Below, one piece after another: positions 8,896 through 16,422 of a DNA stretch of 30,680 bases (positions within the stretch are counted from its first letter, which is position 1; every line of letters begins with the position of its first letter). Source of the DNA: Chloroflexi bacterium RBG_13_53_26 (GTDB lineage: Bacteria; Chloroflexota; Dehalococcoidia; UBA2247; RBG-13-53-26); NCBI GenBank assembly GCA_001795035.1, contig MGMW01000091.1:1-30680 (forward strand), in the 5' to 3' direction. The notes under the pieces are model-generated. The model ran no database searches, was not told the origin of the DNA, and was given only the letters and a program-made list of their open reading frames with translations. The translations under genes and the position numbers were made by a program.

Positions 8896-11800
8896 ATGCT
8901 GTCGAAGTTGAAGATACTGGCTTTTCTGTTGCTCGTCGGACTGCTGGCAACAGCACTTCCCTTGGTGATGAAACCTGACACCACTTCGGCAGATTACACG
9001 GGATTGACAAGTCCAACCGCTGATGGCGCTTCTATTGGCAACGGCTTTGAAGTCACTCCCTCCAATGCTTATGCCAATGACGGCCTCACCGCCCAGAACA
9101 TTGATGGGTTTGGAGACAGCCACCTTTACTACAACTACGGTTTCAACATACCAACTGGTGCCACCATCAAGGGCATCGAGGTAAGGTTGGACTGGTACCT
9201 GGACAGCGACAACGGCACAAACGGCATGAGCGCAGAGCTTTCATGGGACGGCGGTTCGACCTGGACTGCAGCCCAAACAGATGATGTGGAGAGTACCACA
9301 GAGCATACTGCCACTCTTGGCGGGCCAACGGCCACCTGGAACCGTGTCTGGAATCCCAATGAATTCTCCAACGCCAACTTCCGCGTGAGGGTAACCTGCA
9401 ACTCTGACGACATAGCCAGGGATTTCTATCTGGACTGGGTGTCTGTCAACATCTACTATGCGCCCGTGGCTTGGCTCGAAGTCACCGGCGACAGCAGCAT
9501 GACTGCTGGCGGCACCAACCAGCTCACTATTAGAGCAAGGGACAATGAGGGGAACGTGGCCGTTAACTACGATGACGCCAAAAGCCTCGTTTTCTCTGGC
9601 CCTGGCACCGCCCCTGGGGGGCAGATCCCCACCATCGGCGGCGTGCTCGTCGGGAACAACATCTCGCTAACCTTCGCGGACGGTGTCTCTGTTGCCGCCT
9701 TGGTTGCCTATAAAGCCGAGACGACAACCGTCGACGTAAGCGATGGAACCGTCAACTCCGACGCTAGCCCAGCGTATGACCTGGACCTGACCGTCAATCC
9801 GGGAACGACCTCCCAATTGAACCTCACCCCTGACGGTGGACCAACTGGCTCTGGAATACCTTTCAGCGTGATAGTGACAGCACAGGACGCCTACCTCAAT
9901 GTAGCCACCGACTACACTGGCACCGTCGGTTTCTCATCCTCCGATAATGCCACGGGTGTCGTCCTGCCCAGCCCTCATACCTTCACCCCTCCCGAGAGCG
10001 GCACCCATACATTCACCAATGCAGTTGTTCTGGTCACCTCAGGCGACCAGAGTATCACCGTAACCGACACCGGAAACGGCGCCCTAACAGACTCCGAAGT
10101 CTGGACAGTGAGCGCAGCCACAGCCGCCAGACTGGAGGTAACCGGCACAGCCACCATGACGGCCGGCAGCGCCAACGAACTTACTATCACGGCCAGGGAT
10201 CCGTCGGGGAACATCGATACCACCTACAGCGGGCTGAAGTCCCTCACCTTCTCCGGACCTGGAATCGCCCCAGGGGGGCAGGTCCCCACTATCGAGGATC
10301 TGACCATTGGGAGCGCTGTCCTGGTGAACTTCACCAGTGGTGTATCTGACGCCAACGCCGTCACTCTGGTAGCCTATAGAGCCGAGACAACCACCGTCGA
10401 TGTAAGCGATGAAATCATCAATTCTATCGGCTATGGCCTAGGTCTGACTGTCAGCCCGGCCCCCACCACCAGACTCGATCTCACCCCCGATGGGGGGACA
10501 GCAGTATCAGGAACGCCCTTCACCGTGACAGTCACGGCGCAGGACGTTTACATCAATGTCACCCCCGGTTATGTCGGCACGGTCACATTCCTGTCCTCGG
10601 ATAATGGCACGGGTGTTGTCCTGCCTGAACCCTATGCTTTCAGCGCCACCGATAACGGCACATACACTTATGCCGACGGAGTCACCCTGATTACCGCAGG
10701 TGACCAGACGCTCACTGCCTCTGACACCACCTTATCCGATACCACTACCTGGAACGTGGGGGCAGCAGCAACACCTGACCATATCATCATCTCCCCGACT
10801 ACCGCCACCGTCATCGCCGGAGACAACGTTACCTACACCGTCGAGGCCTTCGATATGTTCAACAACAGTATGGGCGATGTCACACCCGGCACCCTCTTCT
10901 CCATCGACCCCGGCGCAGGTGGGACATGGAGCGGGACCGATAACAACGTTTATACGTCCCAGAACGTCGGGGGGTGGATTGTCACCGGTGACTACGCCGG
11001 GCTCCCCGGTACGGCCTCCCTGACGGTTCAAGCAGGCTCGGCCCATTCCATCGTCATCACCCCAGACAACTCCACCATCGCCGCCGGAAGCAACGCCACC
11101 TACACCGTCGAGGCCTTCGACCAGTCCAACAACAGCCTCGGCGATGTTAGCTCCACCACCTCCTTCTCGATTGATCCTAGCGCAGGCGGTTCCTGGTCCG
11201 CTAATGTCTACACCTCCCAATTCGCCGGTACCTGGACCGTCACCGGCGACTACTCCGGCATCATTGATACCGACTCACTTACCGTTAATGCAGGGCCAGC
11301 TACCTCCATAGTCATCACCCCAGATACCGCCACCATCGCCGCAGGAGGCAGCATCACCTATACCGTCGAGGCCGTCGACCAGTTCAATAACAGCATCAGC
11401 GATGCCACCGCCACCACCATCTTCTCCATCGACCTTGAAGCAGCGGGATCCTGGTCCGCCAACGTCTATACCTCCCAATTCGCCGGTACCTGGACCGTCA
11501 CCGGTGACTGCGACGGCATCGTCGGTACCGTCTCCCTCACAGTCAACCCTGGGGCTCTTGATCACTACACCATGACTTCGGACAACTACACCCAACAGAC
11601 CAGCATCGCCTTCACCATTACCGTCACCGCCTACGACGCCTACGACAACATCGTGACCACTGACAACAGCACTATGGTAACGATGAACTCCAGTTCACCC
11701 ACAATGATCTTCGACGGCAATGACAACGGCCTCTTCGGTGAGCCTGGAGACAATGTCAGAACCCTCTCCGCCGGCACTTTTGACATTCAAGCCAAGGACA

Positions 11801-12222
11801 ACGCGGCTGCCGAGGATGTCACCATCACCGCCAGTGTCGGCGGTATAACAGTAGAGGTCAGTGCCCCCTACAGCTTTGAGGAGTTCCGCTGTTTCATCGC
11901 CACCGCTACATACGGGACACCCATGGCCAAGGAAATACAGCTGCTCAGGGACTTCAGGGATAAGTATCTGTCAACCAACGCCCCCGGGCGATGTTTTGTC
12001 TCCCTCTACTACAAGCTGAGCCCGCCTGTCGCCAGGTTTATCGCTCACCACGACTTCTTGAGGGCATGCATCCGATTTGGGCTGATGCCTGTGCTCTGGC
12101 TGGCAACTGCAGCACTGAAAACTACGCTGGCACAGAAGCTGGCCATCTTATCAATGCTTCTGGCGGCTACCCTGGTCAGCATAATCTGGTTGCGAAGAAC
12201 CCGGAAAACCAGACCGGCTTAG
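8896..12222 (+). CDS. Large secreted, modular Ig-like surface protein with C-terminal CFI-box anchor region
   Basis: An 1108-residue exported protein. Residues 1-32 form a signal peptide (LKILAFLLLVGLLATALPLV). A jelly-roll-like N-terminal region follows to about residue 190. Two copies of a roughly 219-residue A+B module come next (A from about 9470 and 10126, B from about 9811 and 10468), then three copies of an 86-90-residue Ig-like unit starting near 10778, 11044 and 11302. These share IVITPD..TIAAG, YTVEAFDQ.NNS and NVYTSQ..GTW.VTGD. A further bacterial Ig-like unit ends near residue 990. The tail has C999 in CFIATATYGTPMAKEIQLLR, an ending I associate with Dehalococcoidia surface proteins (CFI-box type), then a membrane segment (LAILSMLLAATLVSIIWL) and basic residues. 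Likely role: cell-surface adhesion or sheath; the ligand is unknown. The ATG follows a run of G's nine bases upstream. Confidence 0.9.
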   Translation: MLSKLKILAFLLLVGLLATALPLVMKPDTTSADYTGLTSPTADGASIGNGFEVTPSNAYANDGLTAQNIDGFGDSHLYYNYGFNIPTGATIKGIEVRLDWYLDSDNGTNGMSAELSWDGGSTWTAAQTDDVESTTEHTATLGGPTATWNRVWNPNEFSNANFRVRVTCNSDDIARDFYLDWVSVNIYYAPVAWLEVTGDSSMTAGGTNQLTIRARDNEGNVAVNYDDAKSLVFSGPGTAPGGQIPTIGGVLVGNNISLTFADGVSVAALVAYKAETTTVDVSDGTVNSDASPAYDLDLTVNPGTTSQLNLTPDGGPTGSGIPFSVIVTAQDAYLNVATDYTGTVGFSSSDNATGVVLPSPHTFTPPESGTHTFTNAVVLVTSGDQSITVTDTGNGALTDSEVWTVSAATAARLEVTGTATMTAGSANELTITARDPSGNIDTTYSGLKSLTFSGPGIAPGGQVPTIEDLTIGSAVLVNFTSGVSDANAVTLVAYRAETTTVDVSDEIINSIGYGLGLTVSPAPTTRLDLTPDGGTAVSGTPFTVTVTAQDVYINVTPGYVGTVTFLSSDNGTGVVLPEPYAFSATDNGTYTYADGVTLITAGDQTLTASDTTLSDTTTWNVGAAATPDHIIISPTTATVIAGDNVTYTVEAFDMFNNSMGDVTPGTLFSIDPGAGGTWSGTDNNVYTSQNVGGWIVTGDYAGLPGTASLTVQAGSAHSIVITPDNSTIAAGSNATYTVEAFDQSNNSLGDVSSTTSFSIDPSAGGSWSANVYTSQFAGTWTVTGDYSGIIDTDSLTVNAGPATSIVITPDTATIAAGGSITYTVEAVDQFNNSISDATATTIFSIDLEAAGSWSANVYTSQFAGTWTVTGDCDGIVGTVSLTVNPGALDHYTMTSDNYTQQTSIAFTITVTAYDAYDNIVTTDNSTMVTMNSSSPTMIFDGNDNGLFGEPGDNVRTLSAGTFDIQAKDNAAAEDVTITASVGGITVEVSAPYSFEEFRCFIATATYGTPMAKEIQLLRDFRDKYLSTNAPGRCFVSLYYKLSPPVARFIAHHDFLRACIRFGLMPVLWLATAALKTTLAQKLAILSMLLAATLVSIIWLRRTRKTRPA
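9463..10770 (+). repeat. Tandem duplication of a ~656-base A+B module
   Basis: Two consecutive coding copies with a period of about 656 bases. Diagnostic pairs are SGPGTAPGGQIPTI and SGPGIAPGGQVPTI, AETTTVDVSD in both, and LTPDGG followed by VTAQD in both. They lie within the surface protein gene. Confidence 0.8.
10775..11550 (+). repeat. Three tandem Ig-like units, ~258-266 bases each
   Basis: Copies begin near 10778, 11044 and 11302. The second and third share a 60-base block (11191-11250 and 11449-11508) that differs at only four bases, all synonymous third positions, so 20 residues are identical. Confidence 0.85.
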
Positions 12223-12547
12223 TTTTCTCTCCCCAAAGCAATTCAGCAGGCTGGCTATCCCCACAGATCTCCTCACGTGCCCGACTTTTCCAGGACCAGC
12301 CATTGGAACTATCTTTCCGGGCAGCCCTTGACCTTGTGCTGTATTGCGAAAAAGGCACGTCACATCGACAGTAAATCGTTGAGTTGGTTCTGATCGAAAA
12401 CGGCGCATAAAGGCACCGGATTATACTTTGATTCAAGAAATCTGCGTGGACCAAAAGGAAGGACAGCATTCAGTAACTTGAGGATGGCAAAGGCCAGGCC
12501 CCTTCTGCCAGGGCCTGGCCCCATTTGGCTGTGGTGCTCCGAGTCTA
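12223..12547. other. Intergenic region between surface protein and microprotein gene
   Basis: 325 bases between two convergent genes. No credible coding frame seen. The only clear structure is the strong GC-rich inverted repeat at 12491-12519. Confidence 0.5.
12491..12519 (-). terminator. GC-rich hairpin, possible terminator
   Basis: GGCCAGGCCC, a nine-base loop, then GGGCCTGGCC: perfect 10-base arms. On the minus strand it lies about 28 bases after the stop of the C2H2 microprotein gene and is followed by TTTGCC, a weak U-tract. It could also stop transcription arriving from the surface protein gene. Confidence 0.45.
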
Positions 12548-12727
12548 CTAGTTCAAAGAGAATGCATACTCCGTGACCATATATGGGCACATCTTCATCA
12601 ACAGCCCGGGGACTTCCTCTCTCTCCAGGCAAATATCCTTGTGCAGATGCTCGGTAAAGATGTGCAGGAATAACTCGAGTGTATTATCAGAGCTAAGCCC
12701 ACAGTGTTGACAGCAATACGTCTGCAT
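12548..12727 (-). CDS. Small C2H2 zinc-finger-like protein, 59 aa
   Basis: Starting at the ATG at 12727 (AAGGAG four bases upstream), the product is 59 residues. An in-frame GTG at 12742 would add five residues but lies on the ribosome site itself. Residues 6-27 fit C-X2-C-X12-H-X4-H exactly (CQHC at 6-9, then H22 and H27), the spacing of the classical C2H2 finger. The rest is an acidic helical tail, LEREEVPGLL, and a short KMCPYM segment. I do not recognise a named family. The ribosome site, finger spacing and a downstream hairpin together argue that it is real. Function could be nucleic-acid or protein binding; that is inference. Confidence 0.5.
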   Translation of the reverse strand: MQTYCCQHCGLSSDNTLELFLHIFTEHLHKDICLEREEVPGLLMKMCPYMVTEYAFSLN

Positions 12728-12816
12728 GATTCTCCTTGTCACCCTTCCCGGCGAGGTATACGCCTTCGGTTAGCCGTCCCGTTGTCCTCACCATCCACTA
12801 TTGTTCCTTGAGGCTG

Positions 12817-12822
12817 TATAAT
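12817..12822 (+). promoter_or_regulatory. Perfect -10 box upstream of the enoyl-CoA hydratase gene
   Basis: TATAAT. No good -35 lies at 16-18 bases, so an activator may be needed. The start point would be near 12829. Confidence 0.4.
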
Positions 12823-12848
12823 ATGACCGAAAGAACTCATGGGGAAGT

Positions 12849-12865
12849 TCTTCTATTCTAGAAGA
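12849..12865. promoter_or_regulatory. Operator-like inverted repeat
   Basis: TCTTCTA-TTC-TAGAAGA: perfect 7-base arms about 20-37 bases downstream of the predicted transcription start. The surrounding AGTTCT also recurs just after it. It is suitable for a dimeric repressor; none is encoded next to it. Confidence 0.35.
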
Positions 12866-12885
12866 TAGTTCTACTCTGTAAGCTG

Positions 12886-12897
12886 CAATCATATTCA
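12886..12897. repeat. CAATCATATTCA word, copy 1
   Basis: Lies just upstream of the ribosome site of the hydratase gene. The same 12 bases occur twice in tandem at 14394 and 14408. Confidence 0.5.
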
Positions 12898-12914
12898 TTG
12901 AGAAGGAGGATGAA

Positions 12915-13742
12915 GTGACATACAGGACTCTGGAATTCGAATGTCGCGATCACATCGGCTGGCTAACCTTGAATCGACCGGATCGGCTCAATGCCCTGTC
13001 CGTCGAGATGATTCAGGAATTGAGGCAGTTCTTTGGCAGTCTGGACCAGCGCTTGGAAGCCCGCGTGGTTGTGGTTCGCGGCGCAGGGCGAGCCTTCTGC
13101 GCCGGCATGGATGTCAAGGACCTGGCCGAGATCATGGGCAAGGGGGCCCAGGACGGCAAGGGCTCCACCGGACTTGCCACAAACGGCCATATGCTGCAAC
13201 GATCGGTTAGCGACATCGTAATTCAGATGCGTCGCGCTCCCCAGCCGCTTATCGGTGCTATCCGTGGCCCGGCTGCCGGAGGAGGCTTCAGCCTCACCAT
13301 GGCCTGCGACATCCGCCTGGCCGGTCAATCAGCTCGCTTTAATGCCAACAACATACGCATTGGATACTCAGGAGGTGACCTGGGCTCATCGTACTTTCTA
13401 CCCCGCCTGATCGGCCTGTCGCGAGCGGCTGAGTACCTCTATACTGGCCGCACCATGGACGCCAGCACTGCAGAGCGGATAGGCTTCGTATCCCGCATGG
13501 TGCCTGATGAACAGTTAGACCAGACCGCTGAGGAACTGGCACGTGAGATGACAGCCGCTACGCCCTTCGCCTTGCGGCTGACGAAGGAAATCCTCAACAT
13601 CAATATCGATGCCCCAAGCCTGGTAGCAGCTATAGAGATGGAAGGTCGCAGCAATATCCTCTGTGGATTCACCGAGGATGCCCAGGAGGCAACAAAGGCT
13701 GTCTTCTTTGAGAAACGTCCACCCGTTTATCGCGATGCTTGA
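12915..13742 (+). CDS. Enoyl-CoA hydratase/isomerase family protein
   Basis: A 275-residue crotonase-fold enzyme acting on an acyl-CoA thioester in the cytosol. The GTG start is fixed by AGAAGGAGG five bases upstream. The oxyanion-hole segments are GAGRAFCAGMDVKDL (about 56-70) and GAIRGPAAGGGFSLTMACDIRLA (about 114-136). The catalytic Glu equivalent to crotonase E144 appears replaced by N146 in ANNIRIG, while the equivalent of E164 is kept as E173 in AAEYLYTG. A hydratase needs both in the classical mechanism, so an isomerase or another crotonase reaction is possible. The C-terminal helices follow the family (LAREMTAATPFALRLTKEILN). It stands alone, with a perfect TATAAT about 98 bases upstream and an operator-like inverted repeat between them. 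Confidence 0.92.
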   Translation: MTYRTLEFECRDHIGWLTLNRPDRLNALSVEMIQELRQFFGSLDQRLEARVVVVRGAGRAFCAGMDVKDLAEIMGKGAQDGKGSTGLATNGHMLQRSVSDIVIQMRRAPQPLIGAIRGPAAGGGFSLTMACDIRLAGQSARFNANNIRIGYSGGDLGSSYFLPRLIGLSRAAEYLYTGRTMDASTAERIGFVSRMVPDEQLDQTAEELAREMTAATPFALRLTKEILNINIDAPSLVAAIEMEGRSNILCGFTEDAQEATKAVFFEKRPPVYRDA

Positions 13743-13871
13743 TCCACAGAATCCCATTGTAGGGCAGCAGACCGGGGGATGCGGGTGTGGTTCGATATGA
13801 GCAGTGTTCATCCGCCATGGAGCGAAGGGCATCAGAGCAATCTTACGCCTGTCCGATAGCAGTCGCTTTTC

Positions 13872-14333
13872 TTAACCTGACTTATGCGTTGGGAATCCCC
13901 TGACAAAATCCACCAGGTCTCCCTGTTGAAAGCCAAGTGACAGTAGCATCTTCTTCAAGCTTTCGTCGCCCTGCCGCACCATAAGTCGCGCCTTGATACC
14001 GCGCCTGTGACAAGCTTCAATGAATGAATTCGTCAACATCCTTCCTATACCCCGCCCCTGATATTGTGGATCAACCCCGATGATATTGATCCAGCCACTC
14101 AACGGAAGGGAATACTCAGCACCCATGATGACGCCCATGATGAAGCCGACCACTCTGCCCTCCACTTCAGCTACAAGGGACAGGGGAGGATAATACGTCT
14201 TGAAGTGGCTGCTGACTTTCTGGGGCCAACTTGACACTCTTTCCTTTCCTGTGATCTTCTTGTCAATCTGTATCAGGGCCGCTATATCGCTGTCTGTCAT
14301 TTCGCGGATCTTCAATCCCTCAACTGGATCCAT
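13872..14333 (-). CDS. GNAT-family N-acetyltransferase
   Basis: A 153-residue single-domain GNAT protein. It begins with LKIREMTDSDIAALIQIDKK, the usual first strand and helix. The core strand is LVAEVEGRVVGFIMG. The acetyl-CoA pyrophosphate loop is IIGVDPQYQGRGIGRMLTNSF (Q/RxxGxG/A type). The closing LMVRQGDESLKKMLLSLGFQQGD is typical of RimI-like members. The acceptor is unknown. The ATG has GGAGAGGG upstream, and an extended -10 promoter lies about 30 bases before the start. It is divergent from corA and convergent with the hydratase gene. Confidence 0.9.
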   Translation of the reverse strand: MDPVEGLKIREMTDSDIAALIQIDKKITGKERVSSWPQKVSSHFKTYYPPLSLVAEVEGRVVGFIMGVIMGAEYSLPLSGWINIIGVDPQYQGRGIGRMLTNSFIEACHRRGIKARLMVRQGDESLKKMLLSLGFQQGDLVDFVRGFPTHKSG

Positions 14334-14363
14334 CTATTCCCTCTCCCCACATGATTTGCCACC

Positions 14364-14372
14364 ATTATACCA
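14364..14372 (-). promoter_or_regulatory. Extended -10 promoter for the GNAT gene
   Basis: The minus strand reads TGGTATAAT: a perfect -10 hexamer with the extended TG. The start would be near 14357, about 24 bases from the ATG. Confidence 0.55.
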
Positions 14373-14391
14373 TCCGAGAGCCTTAACCAAA

Positions 14392-14419
14392 GACAATCAT
14401 ATTCAGACAATCATATTCA
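14392..14419. repeat. Tandem direct repeat, GACAATCATATTCA x2
   Basis: Two exact 14-base copies, adjacent, in the divergent spacer between the GNAT and corA promoters. The core CAATCATATTCA recurs at 12886. It may be a regulator site. Confidence 0.6.
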
Positions 14420-14469
14420 GTACGGCATCACCATAGCCTGGTTGTTGTATGTCGCCCTGTGGGCTGGGG

Positions 14470-14475
14470 TATAAT
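14470..14475 (+). promoter_or_regulatory. Perfect -10 box for corA
   Basis: TATAAT in GGGGTATAATTCG. The best -35 is TTGTAT with a long 19-base spacer. The start of transcription would be near 14482. Confidence 0.45.
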
Positions 14476-14522
14476 TCGCATGAGAGCAGCACGTTAGAAA
14501 AAATGACCAAGGGAGGCGAGTC

Positions 14523-15638
14523 ATGGCTTTCACCGCTTATCATCTGACACAGGGCGGCGATCTGCGGCGCGGTCTCAACGAGGAACAGATTAGGTCCGCC
14601 TTCGTAGAGAAAGATGGCCTTCTGTGGGTGGATATCTGTGAGACCACAGAAGAGGATGGCAGATTCCTGGAGCGCACCTTCAACTTTCACCATCTGCTCA
14701 TAGAGGATTGCCTGAGCAAAAGGCTCCACCCTCCCAAGATAGATGATTTCGATGACTATATCTTCATAGCAGTTCACGGCATTGACCACACCATAGAGAC
14801 TAACATCGTAGAGACCGCCGAACTGCAAATCTTCCTTGGATCCCACTTCGTTGTCAGTAATCACATCGTACCTCTCTTCAGTGTGAAAGCTGTTCGCAGG
14901 CTGGTTGAAGAACATGGCCGTCCTATGAGACGCGGGGCAGATTTCTTGGCACATGCCTTGGTGGATGCCTTAATCGACAATATTCTACCTACCATCGATG
15001 CAATGGGGGAAAGAGCCAATGATATCGAGGAAGAGGTCATTCGAAACCCTCAACGGTCCACGCTGGAGGCCATCCTGCATCTCAAACGCTCTGCTCTGCA
15101 ACTGCACCGCATTGTAGCACCGCAACGGGAGGTCCTCAATCGACTGAGCCGACAGGAGTTTCCGACTGTGAGCAATGAGGCAAGGATATTCTATCGGGAC
15201 ATCTATGACCATATACTCCGAATCGAAGACCTGAACCAGTCTCTCCGGGATAGAGCCGCTGATGCCCTATCCACTTACCTGTCCGTGGTGGCCAACCGCC
15301 AGAATGAAACCATGAGAGTCCTGTCAATAGTGGCTACCATTTTCCTTCCCCTGATGCTCTTAGCTGGGATTTACGGCATGAACTTTGAGCAAATGCCGGA
15401 GCTGAAATGGGGTTGGAGCTACTACGCTGTGTTGGGATTTATGGGCACCGTAATCGTCGGTGCCCTATTGTGGTTCCGGGCACGTGCTTGGATCACCTGG
15501 GGTCAGCAGGAAGTTGCCCGATTGAGGCCTTTCATGGTCGATCGAAAGAGCCTGGTTGGATACCTGGATCATATATCCATGCCAAGCCATCGGGATAGCA
15601 ACAAGCAACCGACAGAAACAGAGCCTCCCGTCATTTGA
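14523..15638 (+). CDS. corA: CorA-family magnesium/cobalt transporter
   Basis: A 371-residue membrane protein that should form a pentameric divalent-cation channel. The N-terminal cytosolic domain carries GLLWVDICETTEEDGRFLERTFNFHHLLIEDCL and PPKIDDFDDYIFIAVHGI, both conserved in CorA. A long helical stalk follows. TM1 (about 262-283) ends in the signature GMN within GIYGMNFEQMPEL near residue 284, and TM2 is SYYAVLGFMGTVIVGALLWF. The GMN is intact, so Mg2+ is the expected substrate. An unusual C-terminal extension of about 50 residues follows TM2 (rich in R, S, P and E). The ATG has GGGAGG upstream. Confidence 0.96.
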   Translation: MAFTAYHLTQGGDLRRGLNEEQIRSAFVEKDGLLWVDICETTEEDGRFLERTFNFHHLLIEDCLSKRLHPPKIDDFDDYIFIAVHGIDHTIETNIVETAELQIFLGSHFVVSNHIVPLFSVKAVRRLVEEHGRPMRRGADFLAHALVDALIDNILPTIDAMGERANDIEEEVIRNPQRSTLEAILHLKRSALQLHRIVAPQREVLNRLSRQEFPTVSNEARIFYRDIYDHILRIEDLNQSLRDRAADALSTYLSVVANRQNETMRVLSIVATIFLPLMLLAGIYGMNFEQMPELKWGWSYYAVLGFMGTVIVGALLWFRARAWITWGQQEVARLRPFMVDRKSLVGYLDHISMPSHRDSNKQPTETEPPVI

Positions 15639-15843
15639 ATTGAATTAAGAGGTATCTGCCTGCAATCATTGTTGATCATCGGCTCGCATTGGAACGCTAT
15701 CCTGCTTCAAGATACATGGGGCGACTGACAGAGCCAGGTGGGTCCTTGCCCCAACAAGGCTACACAACCCCATACTCAAATAACAGAGGTTGTCCCCTGC
15801 CTGTGCCATGGCATGGACCATCCCTCCCCAAACTGGAGCACCG

Positions 15844-16356
15844 CTATCCTAGCTTGGACAGCTTTTTGTTGAGGACAGCCATCACCATATCGGGCGGCAG
15901 ATCCAAAGTCCCTTCTTGCCTGAAACTCTGCTTCAACTCGAACTGGCAGTATGGTGACGAAGATGATGACAACGGAATGGCAATACCCTGCTTGTCCTCT
16001 TTGCTCCGACTGCTCTCAGGTTTCGCAGGTGACTCAGCAATCTTCTGGGGCGATTGAGACTCTTCAGGTTTCAGGTCAGTAATGCTCTGTGGCTGCTGGG
16101 TGTGCAACTGTTCCTCGATTTGTCCTGACGTCTGATTCTGATCCTCGTTCTGCCCAGATTTCCTTGCCAAGCCGGCAGTCGACAAAGCGGCCATCTCAGG
16201 CCGGCGCTTTGAATCAACAGTCGGCTTAGGCACCTGCTTCAGCGGCCTGAAGGCCGGAAGACTTGCCCCAGAACCGAGTTGCTTCTTCGTAGCAGCTTGT
16301 TGAACAAGGGAATCGATTTCAGCTTGCGAGAGTCTCTGTTTTGCTGTCTTGTTCAT
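15844..16356 (-). CDS. Protein with FliM-like N-terminal CheY-binding peptide, 170 aa
   Basis: This is the last gene of the chemosensory cluster. Residues 9-19 read LSQAEIDSLVQ; LSQAEID is identical to the start of the FliM N-terminal peptide that docks CheY~P on the flagellar switch. The rest is not FliM: a basic proline-containing linker (about 25-65), a long low-complexity Q/S/E/P segment (about 65-125), and a short predicted folded C-terminus, CQFELKQSFRQEGTLDLPPDMVMAVLNKKLSKLG. No membrane segment or SpoA domain. GAGG lies eight bases before the ATG. Inference: it is captured by CheY~P and relays or buffers the signal in a system without flagella. I do not recognise the C-terminal part. 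Confidence 0.75.
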   Translation of the reverse strand: MNKTAKQRLSQAEIDSLVQQAATKKQLGSGASLPAFRPLKQVPKPTVDSKRRPEMAALSTAGLARKSGQNEDQNQTSGQIEEQLHTQQPQSITDLKPEESQSPQKIAESPAKPESSRSKEDKQGIAIPLSSSSSPYCQFELKQSFRQEGTLDLPPDMVMAVLNKKLSKLG

Positions 16357-16422
16357 TGTTCAGCCTCAATTAGTTCATCTAGAGCTTCCATAGGAGAAGC
16401 AGATCCTTCCATGTTCCCGCAT

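Noticed and set aside
10732..11220. 162-residue minus-strand frame within the surface protein
   Set aside because: Gly/Asp/Val-rich translation is what the complement of a Thr/Ser-rich repeat gene gives; a shadow.
14403..14954. 183-residue minus-strand frame
   Set aside because: Antisense to the start of corA and across its promoter; no domain or ribosome site.
15639..15843. Terminator between corA and the chemosensory cluster
   Set aside because: Only a 5-base CCTTG/CAAGG hairpin without a T run on either strand was found.
15844..16356. Calling this gene fliM
   Set aside because: Only the N-terminal peptide matches; the middle and SpoA domains are missing and no flagellar gene is near.
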